Source: Blastomyces gilchristii SLH14081 (taxonomy: Eukaryota; Ascomycota; Eurotiomycetes; Onygenales; Ajellomycetaceae). Taken from it: a DNA stretch of 64,000 nucleotides. The notes below the pieces were generated by a model, which was not told the origin of the DNA, ran no database searches, and saw nothing but the letters and a program-made list of their open reading frames with translations. The DNA lies in the NCBI RefSeq assembly GCF_000003855.2, contig NW_003101677.1, positions 1,058,392 through 1,122,391 of the forward strand. The letters run 5' to 3'. The translations under genes and the position numbers were made by a program. Below are positions 47,499 through 60,100 of this stretch, piece after piece. Positions within the stretch are counted from its first letter, which is position 1, and each line of letters starts with the position of its first letter.

Positions 47499-47566
47499 GT
47501 CATACATCGCGCTAGTTGAGAGTTGAGTTATAAAACTGTAGAGACAAAAAGAAAAAATCAACAATT

Positions 47567-49060
47567 ATGTTTGCACGAATTATCAAATCAGTCCCAGCGG
47601 GGGCTCATGCTACCGCTGCTCTGAGGACTCCGGCCTTTAATGCTCGATTCATGGCTACTGTCAGCCGAACCGATCCTCTCCAGACCGCTCCCCCACCTAA
47701 GAAAGTCACCCCATCGGCTCATGACAGGGCGACATTCACGATCAGAGATGGTCCGGTATTCCACGGGAAGTCGTTTGGTGCCAAGGCAAACATCTCCGGT
47801 GAAGCTGTCTTCACCACTTCCCTCGTAGGATACCCGGAGTCCTTGAGTGACCCTTCTTATCGTGGCCAGATTTTGGTCTTCACCCAGCCTTTAATTGGCA
47901 ACTACGGCGTGCCGTCTGCTGAAAGGGACGAGAATGGCCTTCTTAAATACTTTGAATCTCCCAGCCTCCAGGCTGTTGGCGTTGTCGTTGCCGATGTTGC
48001 CGAGCGCTACAGCCACTGGACCGCTGTTGAGAGTCTCGGTGAATGGTGCACTAGGGAAGGTGTACCCGCCATTTCTGGAGTTGACACTCGTGAAATTGTC
48101 ACCTATCTTCGTGAGCAGGGTTCCTCCCTGGCCCGAATCACAATTGGCGAGGAATACGATGCTGATCAGGACGAGGCCTTCGTTGACCCGGAGCAAATTA
48201 ACTTGGTGCAAAAGGTTAGCACCAAGGCCCCCTTCCATGTTAGCCCTGGAAATAGCACCGCACACGTCGCCGTCATCGACTGCGGCGTTAAGGAGAATAT
48301 CCTGAGAAGTCTTGTCAACCGGGGAGCCAGCATCACTGTCTTCCCTCACAACTATCCTATCCACAAAGTTGCGCACCACTTCGACGGTGTGTTCGTCTCC
48401 AACGGACCCGGCGACCCAACCCACTGCCAGGATACTGTCTACAACCTCCGCAAATTGATGGAGACGTCCCAAGTGCCAGTAATGGGTATTTGCCTTGGCC
48501 ATCAGCTCATTGCCCTGGCCGCTGGTGCTCGAACAATCAAGCTGAAGTACGGCAACCGTGCCCACAACATCCCTGCTCTGGATTTGACCACGGGCCGCTG
48601 TCATATTACCAGCCAGAATCACGGATATGCCGTTGATGCTTCTACGCTCCCAAGCGACTGGAAGCCCTACTTCATCAACCTCAACGACTCTAGCAACGAA
48701 GGTTAGTAACATCCATATATTTTCTCTGCACCTAAACTTTTTACGTCGTATTTATTAACTTGGTTGTCTTTAGGCCTGATCCACAAGACCCGACCTATCT
48801 TCAGCACCCAATTCCACCCGGAGGCAAAAGGAGGCCCGCTCGATTCCTCTTATCTTTTTGATATCTACCTGGAGAGCGTGCATAAGTACAAGGCCACACA
48901 GGCGGTGTTCCAACCTCATAGGGACAGCCGCCCAAGCCCTCTACTTGCTGATCTTTTGGGCAAGGAACGGGTTGGCGTGCAGGCTACTATTGGCGTTGAA
49001 AGTCAGCCCGTCGCAGCTGGTGTTGCCTCTGCCCCTGCTGCTGCTGCCGCCGCCGCTTGA
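47567..49060 (+). CDS. CPA1: Carbamoyl-phosphate synthase, arginine-specific small (glutaminase) subunit
   Basis: Two exons, 47567-48701 and 48774-49060, give 473 aa. It releases ammonia from glutamine for the large subunit, which makes carbamoyl phosphate for arginine. The N-terminal 35 residues ([14 protein letters not shown]...) are basic and Ser/Ala-rich, as in a mitochondrial presequence, which filamentous fungi have and yeast lacks. The CPSase small-chain domain includes [21 protein letters not shown] and [15 protein letters not shown]. The class I amidotransferase domain has the nucleophile elbow MGICLGHQL with Cys309, and His393 and Glu395 in TQFHPEA. The C-terminus ends in a poly-Ala run. 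It is controlled by the spliced AAP uORF and a promoter CpcA site. Confidence 0.97.
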
Positions 49061-49679
49061 TTGATGACTTTTGCTTCCTTTTTTTTTTAATGCTCTGGGT
49101 GCTTTGGCGTTTTCCACTCTTTGTCCTCTTTTCCAAGTTTTCTGTTTATGCCATTTCATTTTTACCGTTATCGCGCCGTTTTGGGCACGTGGACTATTGT
49201 TCAATTCTTATGATATTTTTTCCCCTTATTTAGTTCTCTAAAGTAATCAAATTACACTCTTCCGCCTAATATTACCTCTATCGTGTCTCCTCGCATCCAA
49301 TCAAGAAATCCGCTTTTCCCACTGATTACATAATCACCACAGGTTCTCGCTTGGACAGCCACTAAACCCTTAGCGCAAAATCAGCTGAGTCAGCCACGCA
49401 CACTACAAAGCAACTCCAACGCTCTCTCTCCTTCTTCCTCTTAGCAACCATCCCCCTCATCGTCAAAGAAGTGTAAGTTATCAATTCCCTTCCTTGCTCT
49501 GTTGTATATTCATCTCTCCTATACGGAAATGGATATATTACTTGACCCCCGCATTGCCACTGCACACTGCGGCCAATTGACGTGGAACACAAGAACATGC
49601 ATGACCTATTTGATGTTGATATCAATTGAATGCAATTGCTAACCACACCCACAACGACAACAGTCAAAACTCTGCGAAG
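49061..49679. promoter_or_regulatory. CPA1 3' flank and eL41 promoter with likely 5'-UTR intron
   Basis: No ORF of note. A GTAAGT donor at 49473, a GCTAAC branch-like motif near 49637 and a CAACAG acceptor ending at 49663 suggest a 191-nt intron in the eL41 leader, 17 nt before the ATG. Leader introns are common in fungal ribosomal protein genes. Confidence 0.45.
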
Positions 49680-49846
49680 ATGAGAGCTAAGTGGAGAAAG
49701 AAGCGCGTTCGACGGCTGAAGCGTAAGCGCAGAAAGGTCCGGGCTAGAAGGTTCGTTCACGCACATTTTATTCTTCAAAATAATCAAATATTATTTCCCA
49801 AATGGATTTGATCTCCGGTATAGCTAACTCCCATTACAGCAAGTAA
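49680..49846 (+). CDS. RPL41: 60S ribosomal protein eL41
   Basis: Exons 49680-49750 and 49840-49846 encode 25 aa. The peptide starts MRAKWRKKRVRRLKRKRRK and ends in SK after the splice; this is the near-invariant eL41, the smallest ribosomal protein, a single helix bridging the subunits. The last exon contributes only seven bases: one base completing Ser, the Lys codon and TAA. This is easy to miss, since without splicing the frame runs on to 61 codons. Donor GTTCGT, branch-like GCTAAC and acceptor TTACAG join in phase 2. Confidence 0.96.
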
Positions 49847-51024
49847 ACAACTCGACCACTCCGTCTCAGCTTTTTCTCCGTCCATGCATTAAGTCATGCT
49901 CCCCTCCGAGCTGAAATGAAACCGCACACCGATTGAATTCCCTCCCCCCAAACAAAAGCAAAAAGAACATGAAACTCGAACGAATACGATCATCTTAAAC
50001 GAACACACCACGATTGCCCTATCTCTTTTCCTTTCGCCTAGTCATAAAAGCAGTAGCTCAGATGCCTTTTCCATTTTTCAGCATCCCAACCCGTTCTGAG
50101 CTCCGCCTTTTTTTATTTATCTTACTTCTTAACGAAGAGTTACGACAAGGAAAGAAATTTGACGACATGAATTTCTTGTTTTTTGATTGGCTTTTTTTCA
50201 TTTAAAACGTTCGGTTGCGGGAAATGGGGGTTGGGGAAGGAGGAAGAGGCGCTAAATGGAAAACTCACATATGTCTTTTGTCGCCTTTGATTCCTTCAAA
50301 TCGAAGGGTCTGATTTTTGTGTGGATGGGAGGGAGCTGGTCAATTCCCCCCCCCTTTCCTGATATGTTTTAATTTCCACTTTTCTTCTCTTCGCTTGCGA
50401 TTTGTTCTCGTCTTAAACAGGGGGAGTGCAGATCAAGGTGAAGGAAGAAAGGGGAAACATCAACATTGTAGGAATTACGGAGCTGTTGGGGTTTACTTAA
50501 AATAATACAAGGCTAATTTTTTTTTCTTCTCGTCTATTGATCATCTTTGTTTCTGAATTTCTTAATGGCAGTTTCTTTGCCTTGCTTGTTCGTGCCTCAT
50601 TTTCTAACTCTGGGACGAGTGCGCGGGGTGTGGCCCTTCATAAGTGTGGCCTTAGCTCTCATCCTGTGACTATAAATCCATTGGTCGAAAAATTCAAGTA
50701 ATATTATTTTTTCCAATCGTAGGATTACGGGTAAATAGTCCATTCCATCAATGGATTTATTTGTTGGTTGATTGCCGTGGTGTTGATCAGCGTTTAGTGC
50801 AAAATCTTCGCCGGGAAATATTTTAGCGGTGGAGATTTTATATTTTTTATATAATTTTTCTCTCTCCGCCGCCCCAACACCCGGACAGCAGCACCAGAAC
50901 GCCGCAAACTAACCGCCACCAAGCCGCCTCCAAAAAGAGCCAATTTCTTTATTAAAGACGTTTTTAATCCTACCTTCGAGCATTTGAAGAAATTGTAAAG
51001 CCCACACACATAGCAAAACCGACC
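49847..51024. promoter_or_regulatory. Intergenic region, eL41 3' flank and A49 promoter
   Basis: About 1.2 kb with no gene recognised. T-rich, with short unsupported frames. The last 150 bp form the leader of the A49 gene. Confidence 0.5.
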
Positions 51025-52857
51025 ATGGGCATCCACCACAAAGCGGAGAAGAAGCGAAAACGAGCTTCTGAAAAGCCCGACCGACCCAGCAAGAAACCTG
51101 CTCTTGCGGCGCCTGTTGTCCCCGCGGTCAAGGTTCAGTTTGTGCAGAATACGAATGGGGCGGTGCCTGTTATAGGTATTCATCTTCTTTATTTTTTGTT
51201 TTATTTCTTGTTTACAAGCTCTCGCAGCTTCTTGGGGGAGTAGGACAAGTCCCGTTGCTTAGAAGGACGCTTGAAAGGATTCATACCGTGCTCTGTTCCT
51301 ACGCATATGCATTCCCCTTCGCAAAGACATAAAGTAGCAGCAAAGTGAGAAAGGAAAAACAAATGGCTAACAAACAAAAATGATATATAGCCTCTACACC
51401 GGGTATCAGCAGCATCCCCAGCTCCATCCCCCTAACCGCATATTCAAGGCCGCGCCAAAACCGACAAAAGCACAAGACAACTACAAACACAACCCTGTCA
51501 ACTTCCGAAATCCTCTTGCAGTCATCCGCACACCCAAGGATAGACTTCCTTGGCAAAGAGGGCGAGAATGAGCTGGATACTCTCTGGAACCACTATGTGG
51601 CAGTCTATGACCCGGACGCGGGCAAGCTGGAGCTCGTGGAGGCTAGAAAGATGACGGTGCGCGGGTGTGTGAGGCGCGTGGCTAGGAAGGCTATTAATGA
51701 TGGGGAGAGTGATGGGGATGTTGTTACGGTATATATCTCCCCTTATACATATATGCATATATGTATTGTTACGATGGCTTCGTTCCCGCAAGGGAAGGAA
51801 AAAAAGAAAAGAGAAAGAAAAAGAAAAACCTATCCACTAACTAACTCCCCTAAAACCGCAGAAATCAAACTGGGCCCAACGCACCGCCCTCACCGAAGCC
51901 TTCGGCACCAAACAGTCCCGCAAAGCCATCCAATCCATCGCAGAGAACGCCCTCCTCTCCAACGCCCCCGCCGGCTCCGGCCCCACCCCCGCAGAATCCG
52001 CCCTCCTCTCCTCAATCCCCAAGGAACACACCTCCACCTCCGTCTCCGGCTCCCCACAAAAGTCCGCCCAGTCCGAAATCCAAGCCGCAAAACCCCTCCC
52101 GCAACCAAACCTCTCCGCCACGCACCCGTCGCAGGTCTACGCGATCGACACCTTGGTGCCCAACGGCCTCTCAACCCTGCGCACCATGCCCGTCCACGAG
52201 TGGCAGGCCGCCATTGGCGCGGGGGAGCCGGTGCTTTCCTCCTCGCGCTTCGTGGCGCATCGGGTCAACCACGTCGTGCGGTCGGGCGATGTGACGCAGC
52301 TGCAATTGCTGCGCTACATCATGATCCTGATCGAGCTGTCGCGGTCGCTGAAGCCGAGTCGCGGGGCCGGGTCGGCAGCGGTAGCGGCGGGGAGCAAGAA
52401 ACTGCCGCCCCGCGAGGATCTGCGGCGCATACTTTCTTCCTCCTCCTCTTCCTCCTCCTCCTCCGCCGCCGTGACAAACAAACAAACCCACCTCCCAGAC
52501 TCCTTCCTCGACGCGCTCCGCCGCAAATTCGTCCCCCAACGCACCTTCCTCTCCAAAACAGACATCACCTTCCTCCACACAACCATTTGCGCGCTCTCCT
52601 TGCACATCCCGCCCGAAGCAGGGTTTGCGCCCAACGAACTGGCCACGGACCCGGCGGATCTGCGCGATGATCTGAGCCTCGAGTACCAGACCATCCAGCA
52701 GTATTTTAGGGAGCTGGGGTGCAAGGTGGAGAAGCCGAGGGAGAGCGAGTTTGCGAAGTGGGGGGTTAGGAGTAAGGTTGAGGCGGGGGCGAGGCGGATT
52801 GCGAGGTTGAGGGTTCCGGTGGAGTTTCCGAAGGTTAGTAGGGGGGGGAGGAGGTGA
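51025..52857 (+). CDS. RPA49: RNA polymerase I subunit A49
   Basis: Three exons, 51025-51175, 51391-51728 and 51862-52857, give 494 aa. A49 pairs with A34.5 on Pol I and supports initiation, elongation and RNA cleavage at rDNA in the nucleolus. The N-terminus (MGIHHKAEKKRKRASEKPD) is a basic localisation-type sequence. The dimerisation domain follows, with DFLGKEGENELDTLWNHYVA. Exon 3 begins KSNWAQRTALTEAFGTKQSRKA, the conserved link to the tandem winged-helix part, followed by LLRYIMILIELSRSLK and the C-terminal WH (FLHTTICALSLHIPPEAGF). A poly-Ser run at about 390 and the Gly/Arg-rich tail are extra to yeast A49 (415 aa). A longer overlapping frame that reads through intron 2 is a shadow: it becomes Arg/Pro-rich nonsense. 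Confidence 0.9.
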
Positions 52858-53844
52858 GGTTTTGGTGGGAAGGGTTTTTTTCTTTATTTTTTTGTTTTTT
52901 TTAGGGGGAGAAAGGGGAGGGAGTTTGTTCTGTATTCATTCAGAACTTCTTGTGGTTTGAATGGATAGTTAGTCGGGTTGCGTATTCTGTGATGCCTGTT
53001 TTTCTTTTATCTTTTCTTTTCTTTTCTTTTTTTTAAATTTTCCTCTCCTTGCATTTGGAGGGGAATACGTATAATCTCCTTACCATCTCTTAACTCGTTC
53101 TAGATCTCAATAAAAAGAATATACAAATAACTAAAATTTCTACATCCACCCATCAAAAGAGAGCCACAAATATGAGAGTGTGAAGTACAGTAAAAGCAGA
53201 TTTGAATCGAAAGAGATAATTCCATTAAGAGGGATGGGATAGATAGATAGCCCACCCTGGCATGGTTGTAGCCGACCAGCTACATATAACCTAAAAGGAA
53301 ATTTAAAAATGTCATGTGCGCATCAAGAGGAGGGTAAAAAATAAAACTCCAACCCCATCCAAGCATACGCATATACCGGGCAAACGAGTCCCAGCATAGC
53401 CCCAAGGGGTGACAGTTTTGAATACCCGTAAAAGAATATAACCAAAAAAAATGAAGTCAATGAATATCCATTCCGTGCCAAAAGACCAAAATATGGCGGT
53501 CGTATGAATAGGCATAGCCAAGATAGTCAATATAGCCAATAGGTACATGTACGTACACGCACAAAATAGATTCTATGTGCAAAAACGAGAGTTCGAAATA
53601 TATATCCTCGACCTTTCGATTCATCAAAGTCACAAAATAGCCACCACCAACAGCCATTGGGGGGTGAGGAAAACGTTGCATTTAAGGTAAGGACTGAAGG
53701 ATAGGCCGGGAGAAAGGCCTTTGAGCCAGGACTGCAAAAGGAAAGATAAGATAAGATGCTACCAGCAAGAGGGGAGGTGACATGCTTTTGGGAAGTAGGG
53801 AAAGAAAATAAAACGGAAAGCTCTCGATTTCCTCCATTACTTGC
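52858..53844. other. Convergent 3' flanks of RPA49 and HEM1
   Basis: About 1 kb, no gene. T-rich tracts (52870-53040) followed by AT-rich sequence; expected to hold both polyadenylation regions. Confidence 0.5.
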
Positions 53845-55950
53845 TTACGCAGCAACGCCGACAGGTGTGGCAGCAGCAGATCCAGTATTATTCACATGAA
53901 CATGCGCCTTCAAATCAGCCTGCTGCATCTCCAGCATCATCTGCTCCCTATGCAACGCCTCAGCTCTAAACTCGCGCTCAAGCGCCTGTTCCACGTCCTC
54001 GCCTGCACTAAGCCCGAGCTGCGCGTCACTCCAGAGCGGGCGATTCTCCGCACTGTCTTCAACTCCAACGCCCAAGAAGCCGCCAGCCGCTTTCCAATCA
54101 CTCGTCTTGCGGATGCCAAGGCGTTCCCAGACGCACCGCAGGGCTTGGACGAGCTCGTCACGGTATGGTTTGATGTGGCCTGGGGTCGGCGTGACGCGCA
54201 GCCGCTCCTCGCCCCTGGGGACGGTGGGGTAGTTGATGGCCTGGACGTAGATACCGTGGTCTCTGAGGAGCATGTCGGACGCTTGTCTTGCGACCTCTGC
54301 GTCTCCGACGAGGATGGGAACGATGTGCGATGGGTTCGGGATGACGGGGATATCGTTTGCTGTCAATTCGGCTTTGACCGCGCGGGTGTGGAGTTGTTGG
54401 AGGGTACGGTCGCGGCCGTATGAGGACTGGTATTTGATGGCGGTCGTAGCGCCGGCCATGGTGGCGGGTGGGAGAGATGTTGTGAAGATGAACCCTGGGG
54501 CAAGGGACCGGATGGTGTCGACGAAGGAGGCGGAGCCGGCGATGTAACCACCAACGCAGCCGTAGGCTTTTCCGAGTGTGCCGGTTATAATGTCAATTCG
54601 GTCCATAATCGTTCCTCTAGTACTCATAGGATTGCTCGTATCCAGAGATGCGTAAGCGTCAAAATCGAGATGCTCGGCAACGCCGGCACCGTGTGGTCCG
54701 TACATGCCGACAGCATGGACTTCATCGAGAAAAGTGATAGCGCCATATTTATCCGCCAGGTCACAGATTTTTTCAATCGGAGCTACAGATCCACACATAC
54801 TATAGACCGACTCAAAGGCGATGATCTTGGGGATAGACAGGGGCAAAGAGGCCAGTTTCTGCTCCAGATCTTGTAAGTCGTTGTGCTTGAAGACCATCTT
54901 CTTCGCGCCGGAGTGGCGTATTCCCTGAATCATCGATGCATGATTCAAACTGTCTGACAATATCACGCAGTCAGGAAGTTTACTTCCCAGCGTGGCCAAA
55001 GTGGCATCGTTGGCAACAAAGCAGGAACTAAACACCAGCGCAGCATCTTTGCCATGTAGCTTGGCAAGAGCCTCCTCCAGCCCAACAGCATGTTGATTGT
55101 GGCCTGAAATATTACGAGTACCTCCAGCACCAGCCCCGTAGTTATCGAGGGTTTCGTGCATAGTTCGAAGAACCTTCGGATTCCGTCCCATGCCGAGGTA
55201 GTCGTTGGCGCACCACACGGTCACCTGTTCGTGCGCATCGGACATGTGCGCACGCGGGAAATTTTGGGCAAGCCGATTGATATTATTGAAATAGCGATAG
55301 GACTTATCCTTATGCTTCTTTTCAAGCTCGTTATTATAGAACCCCTCATAGTCAAATTTGCTGATCGAGGGGGCCTCCGGCTTGGGGCCTGGGAAAACAG
55401 TCATTGTTTCTGCCATAGCAGGCTTCCCGGCTTGAACCTCGGAAAGTGGCGGATGAACTAATTTCAGAGTCATCAGTAACCGGGAAGAAAAGTGACAAAA
55501 AATACAATAAAAATAAAGTAAAAATAAAAAATAGATGGGATAGATACGGGTAAACTTCAAGCAAACACAGAAAAACTCACCATTCTCATGCTTCCTAACA
55601 GCAGCACCCTGCCCAATCGCCGCCTCCTTACTCGCAGAGGTATGGAACCTCCTCTTGCCAGCACCAGGGGCACGCATTCCCTTGACGCCCTTCGCGCCGC
55701 CCCCAGAGACACCACCGGCAAAGGTGCTGAATGCCCTGGGAGTAGCCATGCGAGCACTCTGGACGGCAAGCGCCTTGCTCATGATGGGGCATCGGCGGGC
55801 AATGACCTGCAGGTTGGAAATGGTGCCTCCCCTGGGACTGGGGCCGGCATTGGGTTGCCTGGCTGGGGTCGAGAGGGCACGGAGGGCAGCGGGGGAAGTC
55901 CGCTGCAGGAAAGGGCAGAGCGAGCGTGACTGGTTCAGCAGCGCCTCCAT
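53845..55950 (-). CDS. HEM1: 5-aminolevulinate synthase, mitochondrial
   Basis: Two exons, 55950-55581 and 55457-53845, give 660 aa (Aspergillus HemA is of similar size). It condenses glycine with succinyl-CoA using PLP, the first step of heme synthesis, in the matrix. The N-terminal 110 residues are a basic presequence with two Cys-Pro heme-regulatory-type motifs, SLCPF (C12) and RRCPIM (C54), expected to mediate heme inhibition of import. The catalytic core has [16 protein letters not shown], the Gly loop [27 protein letters not shown] and the PLP lysine K420 in TGTLGKAYG. The C-terminal block [15 protein letters not shown] is followed by a 90-residue fungal extension. The 123-nt intron is in frame and lacks stops; retention would insert a very hydrophobic segment between presequence and core. 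Confidence 0.96.
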   Translation of the reverse strand: MEALLNQSRSLCPFLQRTSPAALRALSTPARQPNAGPSPRGGTISNLQVIARRCPIMSKALAVQSARMATPRAFSTFAGGVSGGGAKGVKGMRAPGAGKRRFHTSASKEAAIGQGAAVRKHENGEFFCVCLKFTRIYPIYFLFLLYFYCIFCHFSSRLLMTLKLVHPPLSEVQAGKPAMAETMTVFPGPKPEAPSISKFDYEGFYNNELEKKHKDKSYRYFNNINRLAQNFPRAHMSDAHEQVTVWCANDYLGMGRNPKVLRTMHETLDNYGAGAGGTRNISGHNQHAVGLEEALAKLHGKDAALVFSSCFVANDATLATLGSKLPDCVILSDSLNHASMIQGIRHSGAKKMVFKHNDLQDLEQKLASLPLSIPKIIAFESVYSMCGSVAPIEKICDLADKYGAITFLDEVHAVGMYGPHGAGVAEHLDFDAYASLDTSNPMSTRGTIMDRIDIITGTLGKAYGCVGGYIAGSASFVDTIRSLAPGFIFTTSLPPATMAGATTAIKYQSSYGRDRTLQQLHTRAVKAELTANDIPVIPNPSHIVPILVGDAEVARQASDMLLRDHGIYVQAINYPTVPRGEERLRVTPTPGHIKPYRDELVQALRCVWERLGIRKTSDWKAAGGFLGVGVEDSAENRPLWSDAQLGLSAGEDVEQALEREFRAEALHREQMMLEMQQADLKAHVHVNNTGSAAATPVGVAA

Positions 55951-57100
55951 GGTTTCGTTTGTGGTCCCTTGGTATATGTCGTTTTTGATCAGTTGGCTCT
56001 TGAATTTCTTGGGGTGGAGGTACGAGGCAGGATATCAATTGTGCTTGATTGCGCCCGGATGACTGATACCGCCCTTGCTTCGTTCTCCTGGCGGGTGGTG
56101 GTTGGTGGTTTGGGGATCGTGAAGAATAAGAAGAATGCGGAGAGTCTGACAGTCTGAACAATTTGGGATGGGAATTCTGCACAGATTAATAAGACGCTGC
56201 TGATTGGCTCGGATGCCGCCAATCAAGAATTTTAATCTGACTAAGCAGGTCGGTGCGATTGGGCGGGTATTTTTAGATATAATAAATATAGTTTTATTGT
56301 GCGTTAAGAAGCAATCATTATTCTTTTTCATTCACACGAAGAACCAAAATGCTGTTTATTTTCAAAAATAAAGCTAGTCTAATATAACTATATAATCAGA
56401 TATCACTTTGGAAAGAAAAGAAGAGAAAAAAAAAATACAACAGTGTCAGGTTGAACTGTAAAAAACAGGTGTTTTCAAACTTTTAAATCAGAGAGGTACG
56501 GTACTGTAACTATCATCATAGTTATATCATATCATAACCAATCAGACCAACCAACCAACCAACCAACCGACAGACACCACCACCTCTTAAGAAAACCCCT
56601 CACTCTACTTGACAAATGAAGAGGTTAAGTTAATAGATAAATGAATAATCAAACACAAAAGATAAGATAAGATGGGTGAAACGTATACAAGATAGGCTAA
56701 ACAAGAAGTGAAAAACAAGAAAAAGATTAAGGAGAAGAGGGAGAAGCACTCAAGAACAAAGAAATGAGAAATAGAGAACAGATGTGAAGAGTATAAGAAA
56801 AAAGAAAGAAAAAAAGAGCCTATGGAGTAATATACACATGTAAATAGAATAGAAGAAACAAATGAAAGAATAGAACAGCGTGAGACAGAGCTGTTGCTTT
56901 TTCCCCGTTTTTCTTCCCGTATATCTTTATTATTAAAAATAAAGGTGTAAAAAAAAAAGAAAAAAAAAATTCAAACAAGTGAGCAAGTAAATAATACCTA
57001 GAGAGAAAATAGACAAACCCAAAAAGAAACACAAAACAACCCACTTTGTCTTTCCTTTCCTGTACCTTGTTGTTGTACACAACAGAATAAAAAAAATCAA
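55951..57100. promoter_or_regulatory. HEM1 promoter and INO80 3' flank
   Basis: About 1.15 kb without a gene. A CCAA tetranucleotide run lies near 56549-56567, and A-rich repeats precede the INO80 stop. The HEM1 promoter occupies the left part. Confidence 0.5.
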
Positions 57101-60100
57101 TCAATCATCCCCATCAATCAACCGCAGTCTCTCCTTGGTTGTCTTCGCTTTCTTCGACCGGCCGGCACCTCCACTTCCACCACCACGACCGCCGCGTCTA
57201 GATTTAGAGCCGGCGGTGAATGATGTAGTATTATTATTATTATCCCCCGCAGACACGGGCGTAGCAGCACCGGATGGTTTTGCGCTGGCGTCTTCGAAAT
57301 GTCCCTCACCTGGAAATAATAACATGAGTCAGCGGGAACAAGGAACTTTTTACGCCTTTGTAGTGTAGGATGTATTTTTTTTTTTTCCAATGACATACCT
57401 TCATGATACATATCATCCAATGTGACATCCCTCTTCCTCTTCCCACCAGCGGCAGCGGCAGCAGCACCTTTTCTTCCACCGCCCTTCTTCCCCGTCGTCC
57501 CCATCTCCTCCGCTTTATCCATTGCCTCCTTCTCCAGCTGTTCAATCATCTCCGCCTGGTTATCATCCGCAAGCCACATGGCAATATCCTTCGTGCGATT
57601 CTCGCGGCTCCGCGTGTTAAAGTCAACACCCGCACCGGAGCCGCCAGAGATGACCACACGCTGCACTTCTTCCTTCTGCAGCGCGCGCTTGCGGATGCGC
57701 TCTTCGATGGTCCCGCGGGTGATGAGGCGGTAGACAGTGACTTGCTTGGTTTGGCCGAGCCGGTGGGCTCGGTCCATCGCCTGCGAGTCGATGGTCGGGT
57801 TCCAGTCGGAGTCGTAGAAGATGACGGTGTCGGCGGCTGTGAGGTTGATGCCCAGACCACCCGCGCGGGTGGAGAGGAGGAATACGAATATTTCGGGCCG
57901 TTGTTGGAAGTCCAGGACTGTGTCGCGGCGGTCTTCGAGCTTGGTGCTGCCGTCTAGTCGGCAGTATTTGTAGTTGCGGTAGGTTAGGTATTCTTCCATC
58001 AGGTCTATCATGCGGGTCATTTGGAAGTAGAGAAGGACACGGTGGCCACCAGCTTTGAGTTCGTGAAGGAGTTCGTCCAGTTTAGCTAGTTTACCAGAAT
58101 CTGTCACAAACCGCCTCATTGACGGCACCGAGATATTGGTATACCGCCCCTTAGCTGATAACGGTTGGGGAAGCATTGGTGTGAGCCTGAATTGAGCTGG
58201 ATCCAGCTTCTTCTCCAGAATCTCAGCATCCATGGCCCGTGTCGTTGTTCCAAATAGGGCGTGCTTCACGGAACTGTTGAACAAGGTGTCTCGGATTTCG
58301 AAGTTGGCGAACTGGTTAGAGCACGAGATGGTGATTGGCGGCGCTGACGCTCCAGGCTTACCACACGGCTCGATTTGATCCAACCCTTCATTCTCAAATG
58401 TATTGCTGGAAATATTCAGCAACTCATTCATACGACCTTCCCGAGTAATTTCCGCCAACGCCCGACGATCACTCCGCTCCACGATGTTAAACAGGCTATG
58501 AGCCGGCACCGCTGAGGAAGCGTCATCTTCCACATCATCATAAGCGACCATGAAGCGGGAAAGACGGTTTGAATATCCACGACGTTTGATTGCACGCTCA
58601 AACACTCCCTTGCGGGAAAGTTCACAAGCCTCGCCAACGGAAGTGTCAGCAAATCGCAGCCAAGAAAATGCCTGGTCTTGTTTCAAGCTTTCCCTGATAT
58701 TTTCCGGTGTCCAGATATTCATCATGTGAGAGAGGTATTTGCCAGTGAATCCAGCCCTGTCATTTCCTGGTCCAGCAACATCGAGGCGTCCATGTGAACT
58801 ACAAAGTAGGCGGGGTAGATCATATTCAATAGTGTTTCGAGTTGAATATGCAACATCGACAAACGGTCCTTCTCGTAGGAAAGATGCAGTTTCCGCGAAA
58901 TAGGCTGCAGAGAATGGGGAAGTGGTCTCGGCCCGCTCAAATAGATCCGGGTGGTTACAGACCTTCCGGAATTGCATAACCAAGTTCATCAATGTTGTGC
59001 TATCCGAATCATCTCCAATAGCAGCCTTCTCGATAAGGTCCATAATGCTGACACGATTCCGAAGGTTAGTGTAATATGCGCGTTGGCGGTAAGTAAGGTC
59101 ACAGAAAACATCCTTTTCCACCTTATCGCCAAGTTCCTTTTGGACGTGCTTCTTAATACGACGGAGCATAAACGGCTTTAGAATCATGTGCAATCGCTTC
59201 AACTGATCCTCGTTCAATTTCGTATTACTCTGGGCATGGCTCTCAATGTCCTTGGAAAACCACTCGCTAAACTCGTCGTGAGAATCAAAAAGTGTCGGCA
59301 TAATGAAATGGAGCAAAGCCCACAATTCCTGCATGTTATTCTGTATAGGAGTACCAGTGAGCAGAAGCCGGTTGCGGCAGTGGAAACCAAGAAGGTTTTT
59401 CCACCGCGAACTCTGCGAAGATTTGATAGCCTGGGCTTCGTCGAGAATCATATACTGCCATTTCACCTTTTGGAAATATTGCGCATCCAGCACAACCAAC
59501 TGGTAGGATGTTACCAAAACGTGAAACTCAGACTCTTTTGTGTATGTAATATGTTTGCGATCCCAAAATTTTCGTAGAACTTTTCGATCCTTGGCGGAAC
59601 CCCAATACGGTAGGACTTTGATGTTGGGGACGAATCGTGAAATTTCCTGCTGCCAGTTATGAAGCGTCGAGGCGGGAGCGATAACGAGGAACGGGCCCCA
59701 GATATTATGTACTTCGGCAAGATAAGCCATGACTGAGATGGATTGCACAGTTTTACCTAGACCCATCTCATCTGCAAGAATACCGTTGATGCCCTGCTCG
59801 TAGAGATTGACGAGCCAGTTCAAACCCTTTAACTGATATTCCTTCAGTTGGGCAGTAAGCATCTTGGGCTGGGAAACTTCAACATCACCAAGACTTGTAG
59901 GGTTCTGGAAGTTCATTTCCCCTTCATCGAAGGCAGCCATCTTGTTTTCTTCGTTGTTGAAAGCCCGAGCCCGGTCTTGGGCCTGTTGGATGGCGTTCTG
60001 AGCATTAGCCATCGCTGCTTGTTGCAATACAGTTTCATCCTCTGCATCGAAATCGAGGTCTTCGAAACTGGTGACTTTTGGTGCCGCATTCATATCGTTT

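Noticed and set aside
47891..48712. 273-codon minus-strand ORF opposite CPA1
   Set aside because: It is a shadow of the conserved CPA1 frame; the antisense protein has no recognisable domain and no exon context.
51729..52670. Long frame continuing past RPA49 intron 2
   Set aside because: It becomes Arg/Pro/His-rich nonsense, while the spliced frame carries the conserved A49 C-terminal domain.
57118..57398. INO80 C-terminal read-through tail
   Set aside because: Unspliced translation loses the conserved [14 protein letters not shown] sequence that the GT-AG join at 57398/57310 restores.
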